NCBI GenBank assembly: GCA_003518755.1
Contig: DOYA01000037.1
Location: forward strand, 1-7,952
Origin: Clostridiales bacterium
GTDB lineage: Bacteria; Bacillota; Clostridia; TANB77; CAG-508
Reading direction: 5' to 3'
Length of the DNA: 7,952 nucleotides
Shown piece after piece: positions 1 through 5,481 of this stretch. The stretch's first letter is position 1. Each line of letters starts with the position of its first letter. A model generated the notes under the pieces. That model was not told the origin of the DNA, did no database searches, and saw only the letters and a program-made list of their open reading frames with translations. The translations under genes and the position numbers were made by a program.

Positions 1-53
1 AAGACGAAGTTTTTCATTAAAATTTATGACAAGATGGTCATTATTTTGTGAAC
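1..53. repeat. Partial palindromic-repeat copy after rplF (runs off window)
   Basis: Bases 31-53 (AAGATGGTCATTATTTTGTG then AAC) closely match the outer end of the copy at 3001-3122 (AAGATGGCCATTATTTTGAA then AAC). In both places the match ends inside the stop codon of the upstream gene (rplF, rplN). Bases 3-18 (GACGAAGTTTTTCATT) match the inverse of the outer end of the 1258-1378 copy. The piece is thus a mosaic of two end types. Its centre is not in the window, so whether the full palindrome exists is unknown. Confidence 0.7.
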
Positions 54-589
54 TACTTACCTGTCTTACCAACTTTACGTCTAATAACTTCATATATATA
101 CTTAATACCTTTTCCGCCATAAACCTCAGGTGGTCTTTTTGTTCTAATCTCAGCAGCTATTTGACCAACTAATTCTTTATCAATTCCTTTTACAATAATA
201 GTATTTGCATTTGGAACATCAAAGGTAATTCCTTGAGGTGCTTCATATATTACAGGATGTGAATATCCTAAAGATAAATTTAAGTTATTTCCTTGTTTTT
301 GAACTCTATAACCTACACCATTGATTTGAAGTTCTTTTGTAAATTCATTCTGTACTCCTAAAATCATATTATTTATTAATGTTCTTGTTAAACCATGTAA
401 TTCTCTACTTTTTTTAGCATTAGAATCTCTTGAAACTGTAAGAACATCTCCATCTAGTTTTAAAGACATTTCACTTTTTATGTCTCTTTCTAGAGTTCCT
501 TTTGGTCCTTTAACAGAAATATGATTTCCATCTATTTTTACTTCTACACCAGCAGGTATAGTAATAGGTTTGTTTCCTATTCTAGACAT
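53..589 (-). CDS. rplF: 50S ribosomal protein L6 (uL6)
   Basis: L6 lies near the sarcin-ricin loop and helps bind translation factors. The 178-residue product is full length, with the two similar L6 folds. It has MSRIGNKPITIPAGVEVKIDGNHISVKGPKGTLERDI at the N-terminus, TLINNMILGVQNEFTKELQINGVGYRVQKQGNNLNLSLGYSHPV in the middle, and the C-terminal signature EIRTKRPPEVYGGKGIKYIYEVIRRKVGKTGK. The ATG at 589 has AGGAGGA upstream. The TAG stop at 53-55 is immediately followed by repeat sequence. The expected next gene, rplR, would lie beyond the window. Confidence 0.98.
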   Translation of the reverse strand: MSRIGNKPITIPAGVEVKIDGNHISVKGPKGTLERDIKSEMSLKLDGDVLTVSRDSNAKKSRELHGLTRTLINNMILGVQNEFTKELQINGVGYRVQKQGNNLNLSLGYSHPVIYEAPQGITFDVPNANTIIVKGIDKELVGQIAAEIRTKRPPEVYGGKGIKYIYEVIRRKVGKTGK

Positions 590-603
590 TTCTTCCTCCT
601 TCC

Positions 604-722
604 GTTTCCATAAAATTCCAAATCCTACTTTGTTAAAAATTCACTCAAAATCCTCACGTACTATTTGTACGCTGCGGTTTTTCGTAAATTTTTGCCTTGT
701 AGTATTTGTTTTTTATGAAAAC
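604..722 (-). repeat. Palindromic repeat, family copy A (upstream of rplF)
   Basis: Arms 604-661 and 667-722 flank the 5-base loop TATTT between CACGTAC and GTACGC tips. Outer ends read GTTTCCATAAAATTCC and, on the other strand, GTTTTCATAAAAAAC. The central ~60 bases match the 1258-1378 copy in the same orientation and the 3001-3122 copy inverted. The lower end is 3 bases from the AGGAGGA ribosome binding site of rplF (594-600). It belongs to the 252-base rpsH-rplF spacer, which is almost wholly repeat. Confidence 0.9.
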
Positions 723-760
723 TAATTTTTTACAATCTAACTAGTTTTTTACGATCTAAT
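723..760. repeat. Two tandem 19-base units
   Basis: TAATTTTTTACAATCTAAC (723-741) is followed directly by TAGTTTTTTACGATCTAAT (742-760), 16 of 19 bases identical, and a partial third unit TAATTTTA begins at 761. It fills the gap between two palindromes. It has no evident coding or regulatory role; a slippage-type duplication is the simplest reading. Confidence 0.65.
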
Positions 761-771
761 TAATTTTATTC

Positions 772-840
772 AGGGCTGATATTAAAAACATATTTCAAAT
801 TTGAAATTTCTAATATCTGACCTCTAACTTCCAACTTCTA
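772..840. repeat. Inverted repeat with 7-base tandem foot, after rpsH
   Basis: A perfect 16-base palindrome ATTTCAAATTTGAAAT (792-807) is extended by GATATTA (778-784) facing TAATATC (811-817), and more loosely by AGGGCT against AGACAT-side bases out to 825, with a 3-4 base bulge on one arm. Between it and the rpsH stop codon, the minus strand reads GAAGTTG-GAAGTTA-GAGGTCA, three near-copies of a 7-base unit (about 819-839). The arms are unrelated to the GTAC-tipped family. The element touches the rpsH TAA at 842. Confidence 0.7.
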
Positions 841-841
841 A

Positions 842-1243
842 TTACCATATATAAGCAAGTACTTCTCCACCAATTCCAAGCTCTCTTGCTTGTTTGTCTG
901 TCATAAGACCTTTTGATGTTGAAATTATAGCAATTCCAAGTCCATTAAGAACTTTTGGTAATTCATCTTTTCCAGCATATACTTTAAGTCCTGGTTTACT
1001 TATTCTTTTTAAACCATCTATTACTCTTGTTCCTTTTTCATCATATTTAAGAGTAATTCTTATAACACCTTGTGTGTTAACATCTTTTATCTCTTCATAA
1101 GATTTTATATATCCTTCTTTAAACAATATATCTGCTATTGATAGTTTCATTTTTGAACATGGAACATCTACAGTTTTATGTTTAGAAGTATTTGCATTTC
1201 TTATACGTGTTAGCATGTCTGCTACAGGATCTGTTATATTCAC
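842..1243 (-). CDS. rpsH: 30S ribosomal protein S8 (uS8)
   Basis: S8 binds the central domain of 16S rRNA and in E. coli also represses the spc operon by binding its mRNA; the corresponding site is not evident here. The 133-residue product is of family length. It contains DPVADMLTRIRNANTSKHKTVDVPCSKMKLSIADILFKEGYI, RISKPGLKVYAGKDELPKVLNGLGIAIISTSKGLMTDKQARELGIGGEVLAYIW, the standard signature. The start is GTG at 1243 (GTGAATATAACAGATCC), supported by GGAAAGGAAAG just upstream and by alignment to the usual M..TDPIADMLTRIRNA beginning. An inverted repeat follows the TAA stop. Confidence 0.97.
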   Translation of the reverse strand: MNITDPVADMLTRIRNANTSKHKTVDVPCSKMKLSIADILFKEGYIKSYEEIKDVNTQGVIRITLKYDEKGTRVIDGLKRISKPGLKVYAGKDELPKVLNGLGIAIISTSKGLMTDKQARELGIGGEVLAYIW

Positions 1244-1257
1244 TTTCTTTCCTTTCC

Positions 1258-1378
1258 GAACAAATGAAAAACTTCGTCCTGCTACGTTAAAATTTTATTC
1301 AAACATCCTCATGTACCACTCGTACACTCCGGTGTTTTCATAAAATTTTGCCTTGCACTACTTGTTTTTGCTTTGTTC
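1258..1378 (-). repeat. Palindromic repeat, family copy B (upstream of rpsH)
   Basis: Arms 1258-1316 and 1322-1378 flank a 5-base loop (CACTC) between ATGTAC and GTACAC tips. Outer ends read GAACAAATGAAAAAC and, on the other strand, GAACAAAGCAAAAAC. Against the 604 and 3001 copies the tip has changed from CGTAC/GTACG to TGTAC/GTACA, a paired change that keeps the stem. The lower end touches the GGAAAGGAAAG ribosome binding site of rpsH (1244-1257). Together with the elements at 1391-1440 and 1502-1629 it fills most of the 388-base rpsN-rpsH spacer; the remaining 1441-1501 is AT-rich with nothing recognisable. Confidence 0.9.
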
Positions 1379-1390
1379 TATTTTATTTTT

Positions 1391-1440
1391 TTATATTAAA
1401 TTCCAAATCTTGCTTTGCAATATTTGTTTTTAATGAAAAC
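1391..1440. repeat. Short internally deleted palindrome (mini copy)
   Basis: TTCCAAATCTTGC at 1401-1413 faces GCAATATTTG (1417-1426) and the end TTTTTAATGAAAAC (1427-1440), forming a hairpin with CAAAT-TTGC paired to GCAA-ATTTG. Both halves match the outer ends of the 604-722 copy (TTCCAAATCCTAC and AGTATTTG...ATGAAAAC), but the GTAC-tipped centre of about 70 bases is missing. It therefore looks like a deletion derivative of that element. Confidence 0.7.
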
Positions 1441-1501
1441 TATAATATAAATTTAAAATTTCTTTTCAAACTTATACTAAACTAATTTTCAGTAATACTT
1501 T

Positions 1502-1629
1502 TAAAATTGATTAAAAATAGTAAGATGTGCATTTTTGATAAATGATTTATGTCGAAGGCGTACTTTGTGTACGTCGAGACTTAAATTGTTTATCGAAAAT
1601 GTGCAGATTGCTGTTTTTAATCGATTTTA
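1502..1629 (+). repeat. Long palindrome after rpsN (family-related, copy D)
   Basis: Arms 1502-1563 and 1569-1629 pair over about 61 bases around the 5-base loop TTTGT between GCGTAC and GTACGT tips. This is the same tip and loop length as the family copies at 604, 1258 and 3001, but the rest of the arms (TAAAATTGATTAAAAATAG at the base) is different. Arm-to-arm differences are mostly T/C or G/A in the sense that leaves G-U wobble pairs in RNA from the plus strand, so RNA antisense to the operon would fold better than the mRNA. The structure begins 2 bases after the rpsN stop codon. There is no T-tract. Confidence 0.88.
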
Positions 1630-1631
1630 TA

Positions 1632-1817
1632 TTACCAACTTGCTTTCTTAACTCCAGGAATCTCACCCTTATGAGCTAATTCTCTAAAGCAAATACGGCA
1701 AATTCCATATTTTCTGATATATGCGTGTGGTCTACCACAAAGTTTACATCTATTGTATTCTCTAGTTTTGTATTTTTGTGGTTTTTGTTGTTTAACTTTC
1801 ATTGACATTTTTGCCAT
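1632..1817 (-). CDS. rpsN: 30S ribosomal protein S14 type Z, zinc-binding (uS14)
   Basis: S14 is a late-assembling protein of the small-subunit head. The 61-residue product is the short zinc-binding form, with CKLC at residues 24-27 and CRIC at 40-43, and the conserved end FRELAHKGEIPGVKKASW. The long zinc-free form found in many bacteria is about 89-101 residues. Some genomes carry both forms and switch under zinc limitation; whether that holds here cannot be seen. TTAGGAGGAAT precedes the ATG at 1817. A 128-base palindrome starts 2 bases after the TAA stop. Confidence 0.97.
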   Translation of the reverse strand: MAKMSMKVKQQKPQKYKTREYNRCKLCGRPHAYIRKYGICRICFRELAHKGEIPGVKKASW

Positions 1818-1843
1818 TGACTCTATTCCTCCTAATTTTATTT

Positions 1844-2383
1844 TTATTCATGAAATGGCATACCTAATAGTTTAAGTAATTCCTTAGCTTCTTCGTCTGT
1901 TTTGGCTGTAGTTACAAAAATTATATCCATTCCTCTTAATTTATCAACTTTATCATATTCAATTTCAGGGAATATTAATTGTTCTTTTACACCCATAGAG
2001 TAATTTCCTCTACCATCAAAAGAATTGCTTGAAATTCCTCTAAAATCTCTAACTCTAGGAAGTGCAACATTCATTAATTTATATGCAAAATCATACATTT
2101 TATCTTGTCTTAATGTTACTTTACAACCTAAATCTTGACCTTCTCTTATTTTAAATGCTGCAATTGATTTTTTTGCCTTTGTTACAATTGGTCTTTGACC
2201 TGTAATTTGAGTTAAATCATTCATTGCATTTTCTAAAGCTTTAGGATTATCTCTAGTATCTCCTAAACCTATATTTATTACTATTTTATTTAATTTTGGA
2301 ACTTGCATTATTGATTTGTATCCAAACTTTTTCATTAAAGCTGGAACAACTTCTTTTTCATATTGTTCTCTAAGTGCTTCCAT
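1844..2383 (-). CDS. rplE: 50S ribosomal protein L5 (uL5)
   Basis: L5 binds 5S rRNA with L18 and contacts P-site tRNA in the central protuberance. The 179-residue product is of family length. It contains LREQYEKEVVPALMKKFGYKSIMQVPKLNKIVINIGLGD, then LTQITGQRPIVTKAKKSIAAFKIREGQDLGCKVTLR, LPRVRDFRGISSNSFDGRGNYSMGVKEQLIFPEIEYDKVDKLRGMDI and the C-terminal TDEEAKELLKLLGMPF. The start at 2383 has AAAGGAGGA upstream. rpsN follows after 26 bases, a normal spacing, in contrast to the swollen junctions on either side of this pair. Confidence 0.98.
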   Translation of the reverse strand: MEALREQYEKEVVPALMKKFGYKSIMQVPKLNKIVINIGLGDTRDNPKALENAMNDLTQITGQRPIVTKAKKSIAAFKIREGQDLGCKVTLRQDKMYDFAYKLMNVALPRVRDFRGISSNSFDGRGNYSMGVKEQLIFPEIEYDKVDKLRGMDIIFVTTAKTDEEAKELLKLLGMPFHE

Positions 2384-2408
2384 TGATTACTGTTCCTCCT
2401 TTCTTAAA

Positions 2409-2714
2409 TTAATTTATTTTAGCTCCACATTTTTTACAAACTCTAAATTTCTTATCATTTTCAATTACATAACCAATTCTAGTTGCTTTTCCACATTTTG
2501 GGCACACAATGTTAACAATTGATGAATGAATTGGAAATTCTGAAGCCATTATTCCACCTTCTCTATTAGGTGCTGCTTTAACATGTTTTTTTCTAATATT
2601 AATACCTTTTACTATAACTTTTTCAGTTTTAGGTATAACTTCTAGAACTTCACCAGTTTTACCTTTATCATTTCCAGATAAAACCATTACGTTATCACCT
2701 TTTTTGATTTTCAT
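2409..2714 (-). CDS. rplX: 50S ribosomal protein L24 (uL24), four-cysteine type
   Basis: L24 is an assembly-initiating 23S rRNA binding protein with an N-terminal KOW domain. The 101-residue product begins MKIKKGDNVMVLSGNDKGKTGEVLEVIPK (KOW motif, residues ~3-30) and continues GINIRKKHVKAA...GGIMASEFPIHSSIVNIV. The C-terminal part has CPKC at 71-74 and CKKC at 93-96, which could form a zinc ribbon. In Bacillus and E. coli these positions lack cysteines, while several clostridial and thermotogal L24 proteins have them, as I recall. The ATG at 2714 has AAGGAGG upstream. rplE follows after 25 bases. Confidence 0.97.
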   Translation of the reverse strand: MKIKKGDNVMVLSGNDKGKTGEVLEVIPKTEKVIVKGINIRKKHVKAAPNREGGIMASEFPIHSSIVNIVCPKCGKATRIGYVIENDKKFRVCKKCGAKIN

Positions 2715-3121
2715 TTAAGGTTTTCCTCCTTTTTTACTATTTTATATTTACTGTTTAATAAATAAATTTTCACTTAAACTTGAAGTTATCAAAAATATAA
2801 TTTGCTGTACTTTAATAGTCTATACATTCACAGTTTTCAAAATTTTAAAAACTAATAAGCTACGGTTAATATTTTGTAAAATTCAGCTAGCCTAAGGGCT
2901 ATCTTAATTTAACAAAATTTAAACCTATGCATCTTTAATCTGTAAAATACAAATGTCCACTGATTTATAATGCAATACTCTATTTATCATCATGTTTCCC
3001 GTTTTCAAAAGAATGGTTATATTGCAAGGCAAGATTTTACGAAAAAACCGGAGCGTACATATTGTACGTGAGGATTTTTGAGTGAAATCTTAACACAGCA
3101 AGATGGCCATTATTTTGAAAA
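2715..3121. other. 407-base non-coding spacer between rplN and rplX
   Basis: In this operon rplN and rplX are usually a few tens of bases apart. Here the spacer holds the 3001-3122 palindrome, the 2864-2925 inverted repeat and, next to rplX, the AAGGAGGAAAA ribosome binding site. The stretches 2740-2863 and 2926-3000 are AT-rich, and I see no ORF, promoter or RNA gene in them. Confidence 0.6.
2864..2925. repeat. Inverted repeat in the rplN-rplX spacer
   Basis: Arms 2864-2892 and 2896-2925 are inverted copies matching at 24 of 29 positions, closing on a TAGCC/GGCTA tip with a loop of about 4 bases. Its arms (GGTTAATATTTTGTAAAATT) do not resemble the GTAC-tipped family, so it is a separate palindrome. 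Weak pairing may continue outward. It could fold in the rplN-rplX mRNA. No T-tract follows on the transcribed strand. Confidence 0.7.
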
Positions 3122-3122
3122 C
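3001..3122 (+). repeat. Palindromic repeat, family copy C (between rplN and rplX)
   Basis: Arms 3001-3058 and 3064-3122 are inverted copies flanking a 5-base loop (ATATT, 3059-3063) set between GCGTAC and GTACGT tips. The outer ends read GTTTTCAAAA...AATGG on each side. The inner arm CAAGGCAAGATTTTACG with CCGGAGCGTAC, and the opposite arm GTACGTGAGGATTTTTGAGTG, are shared with the copies at 604-722 and 1258-1378, which lie in the opposite orientation. The end at 3122 is the first base of the rplN stop codon complement, so the mRNA would fold immediately after the stop. No T-tract follows. Confidence 0.9.
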
Positions 3123-3490
3123 TATAGTACTTCTGGTGCTAATGAAAGAATCTTAAGAAATTCTCCATCTCTTAATTCTCTAGCAACAGGTCCAAATATA
3201 CGTGTTCCTCTAGGTGTGTTATCTTCTCTTATAATTACTGCTGCATTATCATCAAATCTAACATAAGAACCATCTGCTCTTCTAATAGGGTTTGTAGTTC
3301 TTACAATAACTGCTTTTACGACATCACCTTTTTTTACAACTCCACCTGGTGTTGCTTCTTTAACAGATGCAACTATTATATCTCCAATACCAGCAGTTTT
3401 TCTATATGATCCACCTAAACATCTGATACACATTAGCTTTTTAGCTCCAGTGTTATCGGCTACGTTTAGGATACTTTGCTGTTGTATCAT
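3122..3490 (-). CDS. rplN: 50S ribosomal protein L14 (uL14)
   Basis: L14 forms part of the intersubunit bridge on the 50S side and contacts ribosome-silencing factor. The start chosen is the ATG at 3490 (MIQQQSILNVADNTGAKKLMC), which gives the typical 122 residues. The open frame extends further upstream to 3553, but that extension overlaps rpsQ and has no family similarity. AAGGAGAT precedes the chosen ATG. Conserved stretches are GDIIVASVKEATPGGVVKKGDVVKAVIVRT, YVRFDDNAAVIIREDNTPRGTRIFGPVARELR and the C-terminal KILSLAPEVL. The TAG stop at 3122-3124 shares a base with the end of a 122-base palindrome. Confidence 0.98.
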   Translation of the reverse strand: MIQQQSILNVADNTGAKKLMCIRCLGGSYRKTAGIGDIIVASVKEATPGGVVKKGDVVKAVIVRTTNPIRRADGSYVRFDDNAAVIIREDNTPRGTRIFGPVARELRDGEFLKILSLAPEVL

Positions 3491-3510
3491 ATTAATATCT
3501 CCTTCCCAAT

Positions 3511-3777
3511 CTATTTTATGTCTGCTTTTTCGATAATCTCTACTACTCTCCATCTCTTATCTTTAGAAAGAGGTCTAGTTTCCATAACTTTAACTTTATC
3601 TCCAATATTACAGCTATTATTTTCATCATGTGCTTTTAATTTATATGTTCTTTTAACTATTTTTCCATAAATATTATGTCTTACTTTTCTTTCAACAGCA
3701 ACAACTACTGTTTTATCCATTTTATTTGATGTAACAATACCTATCATTGTTTTACGAAGATTTCTAGTTTGTTCCAT
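3511..3777 (-). CDS. rpsQ: 30S ribosomal protein S17 (uS17)
   Basis: S17 is a small OB-fold protein that binds 16S rRNA early in assembly. The 88-residue product shows RNLRKTMIGIVTSNKMDKTVVVAVERKVRHNIYGKIVKRTYKLKAHDE, then IGDKVKVMETRPLSKDKRWRVVEI, the standard S17 signature. The start at 3777 lies inside the end of rpmC, with AAAGGGGT upstream as the ribosome binding site. rplN follows after a 20-base gap. Length and residues are ordinary. Confidence 0.97.
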   Translation of the reverse strand: MEQTRNLRKTMIGIVTSNKMDKTVVVAVERKVRHNIYGKIVKRTYKLKAHDENNSCNIGDKVKVMETRPLSKDKRWRVVEIIEKADIK

Positions 3778-3985
3778 TGTTTACCCCTTTCTTCTCAGCA
3801 ATCTTTCTTTCTGTTAGAATAGTATTAATTCTAGCAATATCTTTTTTAACCTCTCTAATTTTCATAGGGTTATCTAAAGAATGTGATGCTAAGCTAAATT
3901 TTAATTTGAATAATTCTGTTTTTAATTCACCTAATTCTTTTTCCAATTCAGGTGAAGACATTTCTTTTAATTTATTTAATTTCAT
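3764..3985 (-). CDS. rpmC: 50S ribosomal protein L29 (uL29)
   Basis: L29 is a two-helix hairpin protein at the exit tunnel beside L23. The 73-residue product has the expected pattern: MKLNKLKEMSSPELEKELGELKTELFKLKFSLASHSLDNPMKIREVKKDIARINTILTERK, plus a short polar tail. It is at the longer end of the usual 60-72 residues. The ribosome binding site GAGGAGGG is inside the end of rplP. The last 14 bases overlap the start of rpsQ in another frame, so rpmC and rpsQ are almost certainly translated together. Confidence 0.97.
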   Translation of the reverse strand: MKLNKLKEMSSPELEKELGELKTELFKLKFSLASHSLDNPMKIREVKKDIARINTILTERKIAEKKGVNNGTN

Positions 3986-4413
3986 TAATTTTCACCCTCC
4001 TCGATTGTTTTTTTAACAAATTTTGTTCTAACAGGTAATTTATTTGCGGCTAAACGTAATGCTTCTCTAGCAGTTTCTTCAGAAACCCCAGCAATCTCAA
4101 ACATTATTCTATCTGGTTTTACAGCTGCTACCCAAAATTCTGTATTACCTTTACCTTTACCCATACGAGTTCCAGCAGGTTTTCTTGTTATTGGTTTGTC
4201 TGGGAATATTTTAATCCAAACTTTACCATCTCTTTTCATATAACGAGTCATTGCAACTCTGGCTGCTTCTATTTGGTTTCCTGTAATTAGTCCGGCATCA
4301 GTAGCTTGTAAACCAAATTCTCCATAAGAAACTGTATTTCCTCTTGTTGCTCTACCTCTATTTCTACCTTTTTGTACTTTTCTATGTTTTGTTCTTTTTG
4401 GCATTAATGGCAT
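3985..4413 (-). CDS. rplP: 50S ribosomal protein L16 (uL16)
   Basis: L16 is near the A site and the elbow of tRNA on the large subunit and is needed late in 50S assembly. The 142-residue product starts MPLMPKRTKHRKVQKGRNRG, close to the common ML[MS]PKR.K.RK start. It carries FGLQATDAGLITGNQIEAARVAMTRY, GKVWIKIFPDKPITRKPAGTRMGKGKG and EFWVAAVKPDRIMFEIAGV. A second in-frame ATG at codon 4 is possible, but the family usually keeps the upstream one. The ribosome binding site GGAGGAG lies in the end of rpsC. The TAA stop overlaps the rpmC ATG (TAATG). Confidence 0.98.
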   Translation of the reverse strand: MPLMPKRTKHRKVQKGRNRGRATRGNTVSYGEFGLQATDAGLITGNQIEAARVAMTRYMKRDGKVWIKIFPDKPITRKPAGTRMGKGKGNTEFWVAAVKPDRIMFEIAGVSEETAREALRLAANKLPVRTKFVKKTIEEGEN

Positions 4414-5069
4414 TATTGTTCTCCTCCTTCCATTTTTTTAGTAGGAAGAACTTCTCCTTTATATATCCAAACTTTTACACCGATTTTTCCATATGTAGTA
4501 TTTGCTTCTGCAAATCCATAATCAATATCAGCTCTTAAAGTTTGTAATGGAATATTTCCTTCTTTATAGAATTCAGTTCTTGCCATATCTGCTCCACCTA
4601 ATCTACCAGATACTGCAGTTTTAATTCCAGCAGCTCCTGCTTTTAGAGTTTTTTGCATACATTGTTTCATGGCACGTCTGAATGAAATTCTTCTTTCCAA
4701 TTGTGAAGCAATATCTTCTGCAACAAGTGTTGCATCTAAACTTGGATTTTTTACTTCAACAATATTTAAATTTACATCTTTTCCAATTAATTTTTTAATA
4801 TCTAATCTTAATGCTTCTGCTCCAGCTCCACCTTTTCCAATTAAAATTCCAGGTTTTGCAGTATAAACATTAACTTTTACTGATTTTGCAGTTCTTTCTA
4901 TTTCGATATTTGCAATTCCAGCTTCATATACTTTTTTCTTTAAAAATTTACGTATTTTTTGATCTTCTATCAAATAATCTGCAAAATTTTTGTCATCTGC
5001 ATACCATTTAGATTTCCAATCTTTAATTACGCCTAATCTTGCACCTAGTGGGTGTACTTTTTGTCCCAT
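4413..5069 (-). CDS. rpsC: 30S ribosomal protein S3 (uS3)
   Basis: S3 is in the small-subunit head at the mRNA entry channel and contributes, with S4 and S5, to mRNA helicase activity. The 218-residue product begins MGQKVHPLGARLGVIKDW as the family does. It has a type-II KH domain with the GKGG loop at residues 78-81 and the C-terminal half with KTAVSGRLGGADMARTE and GVKVWIYKGEVLPTKK. Length is in the normal range. It follows rplV by 7 bases, with GGAGG inside the rplV end. Its TAA stop shares a base with the rplP ATG (TAATG), a classic coupling arrangement. Confidence 0.98.
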   Translation of the reverse strand: MGQKVHPLGARLGVIKDWKSKWYADDKNFADYLIEDQKIRKFLKKKVYEAGIANIEIERTAKSVKVNVYTAKPGILIGKGGAGAEALRLDIKKLIGKDVNLNIVEVKNPSLDATLVAEDIASQLERRISFRRAMKQCMQKTLKAGAAGIKTAVSGRLGGADMARTEFYKEGNIPLQTLRADIDYGFAEANTTYGKIGVKVWIYKGEVLPTKKMEGGEQ

Positions 5070-5076
5070 ACTGTCC

Positions 5077-5430
5077 TTATGCCTCCTTTTCCTCTAATTT
5101 TATTGTTATATGACTTGTTCTTTTTCTGATTCTAACTGCTGAACCTTTTGCAGCAGGTCTAATTCTTTTTAGAGTTGGACCTTGATTTGCATAAATCTCA
5201 GAAATATATAATTTATCATGTTTCATATCATGATTATTTTCAGCATTTGCAATTGCTGATTTTAAAAGCTTTTCAATAATTTCTGATGATGCTTTTGGTG
5301 TAAACTTAACTATTGCTAAAGCTTCATCTACATTTTTTCCTCTAATTAAATCTGCAACAATTTTAACTTTTCTAGATGAAATTCTTGCATATTTTAGAGT
5401 TGCTTGAGCTGTTTTTACTTCTGCTTCCAT
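5077..5430 (-). CDS. rplV: 50S ribosomal protein L22 (uL22)
   Basis: L22 contacts all six domains of 23S rRNA, and its long beta hairpin lines the exit tunnel, where macrolide-resistance changes arise. The 117-residue product contains the N-terminal AQATLKYARISSRKVKIVADLIRGK segment (residues ~8-33) and the helix around ALAIVKFTPKASSEIIEKLLKSAIANAENNHDM. The C-terminal hairpin reads GPTLKRIRPAAKGSAVRIRKRTSHITIKLEE. The length is normal. The start at 5430 is preceded by GAAAGGATAG, an acceptable ribosome binding site placed beyond the palindrome. The end of the gene (AAAAGGAGGCATAA) carries the ribosome binding site of rpsC. Confidence 0.98.
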   Translation of the reverse strand: MEAEVKTAQATLKYARISSRKVKIVADLIRGKNVDEALAIVKFTPKASSEIIEKLLKSAIANAENNHDMKHDKLYISEIYANQGPTLKRIRPAAKGSAVRIRKRTSHITIKLEEKEA

Positions 5431-5481
5431 TTTTCCTATCCTTTCTTAATAATATTTATTAACGTGTTCCACACACTTGCC

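Noticed and set aside
894..1100. Plus-strand ORF opposite rpsH, and similar plus-strand ORFs opposite rplE/rplX (2316-2522), rpsQ (3476-3670), rpmC/rplP (3777-4016), rpsC (4344-4538, 4669-4866) and rplB (5977-6159)
   Set aside because: Each lies antisense to a confidently identified ribosomal protein gene, and the translations have no recognisable features; they are shadows of the coding strand.
604..3122. The palindromes as Rho-independent terminators
   Set aside because: None is followed by a U-tract on the transcribed strand, stems are long, imperfect and AT-rich, and essential ribosomal genes lie downstream of each.
3078..3266. Plus-strand ORF starting inside the 3001-3122 palindrome and running into rplN antisense
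   Set aside because: It is made of repeat arm plus antisense of L14 and has no plausible ribosome binding site or protein features.
3491..3553. Longer rplN start at 3553
   Set aside because: The 21 extra residues overlap the end of rpsQ and have no similarity to L14; the ATG at 3490 has a Shine-Dalgarno and gives the family's 122 residues.
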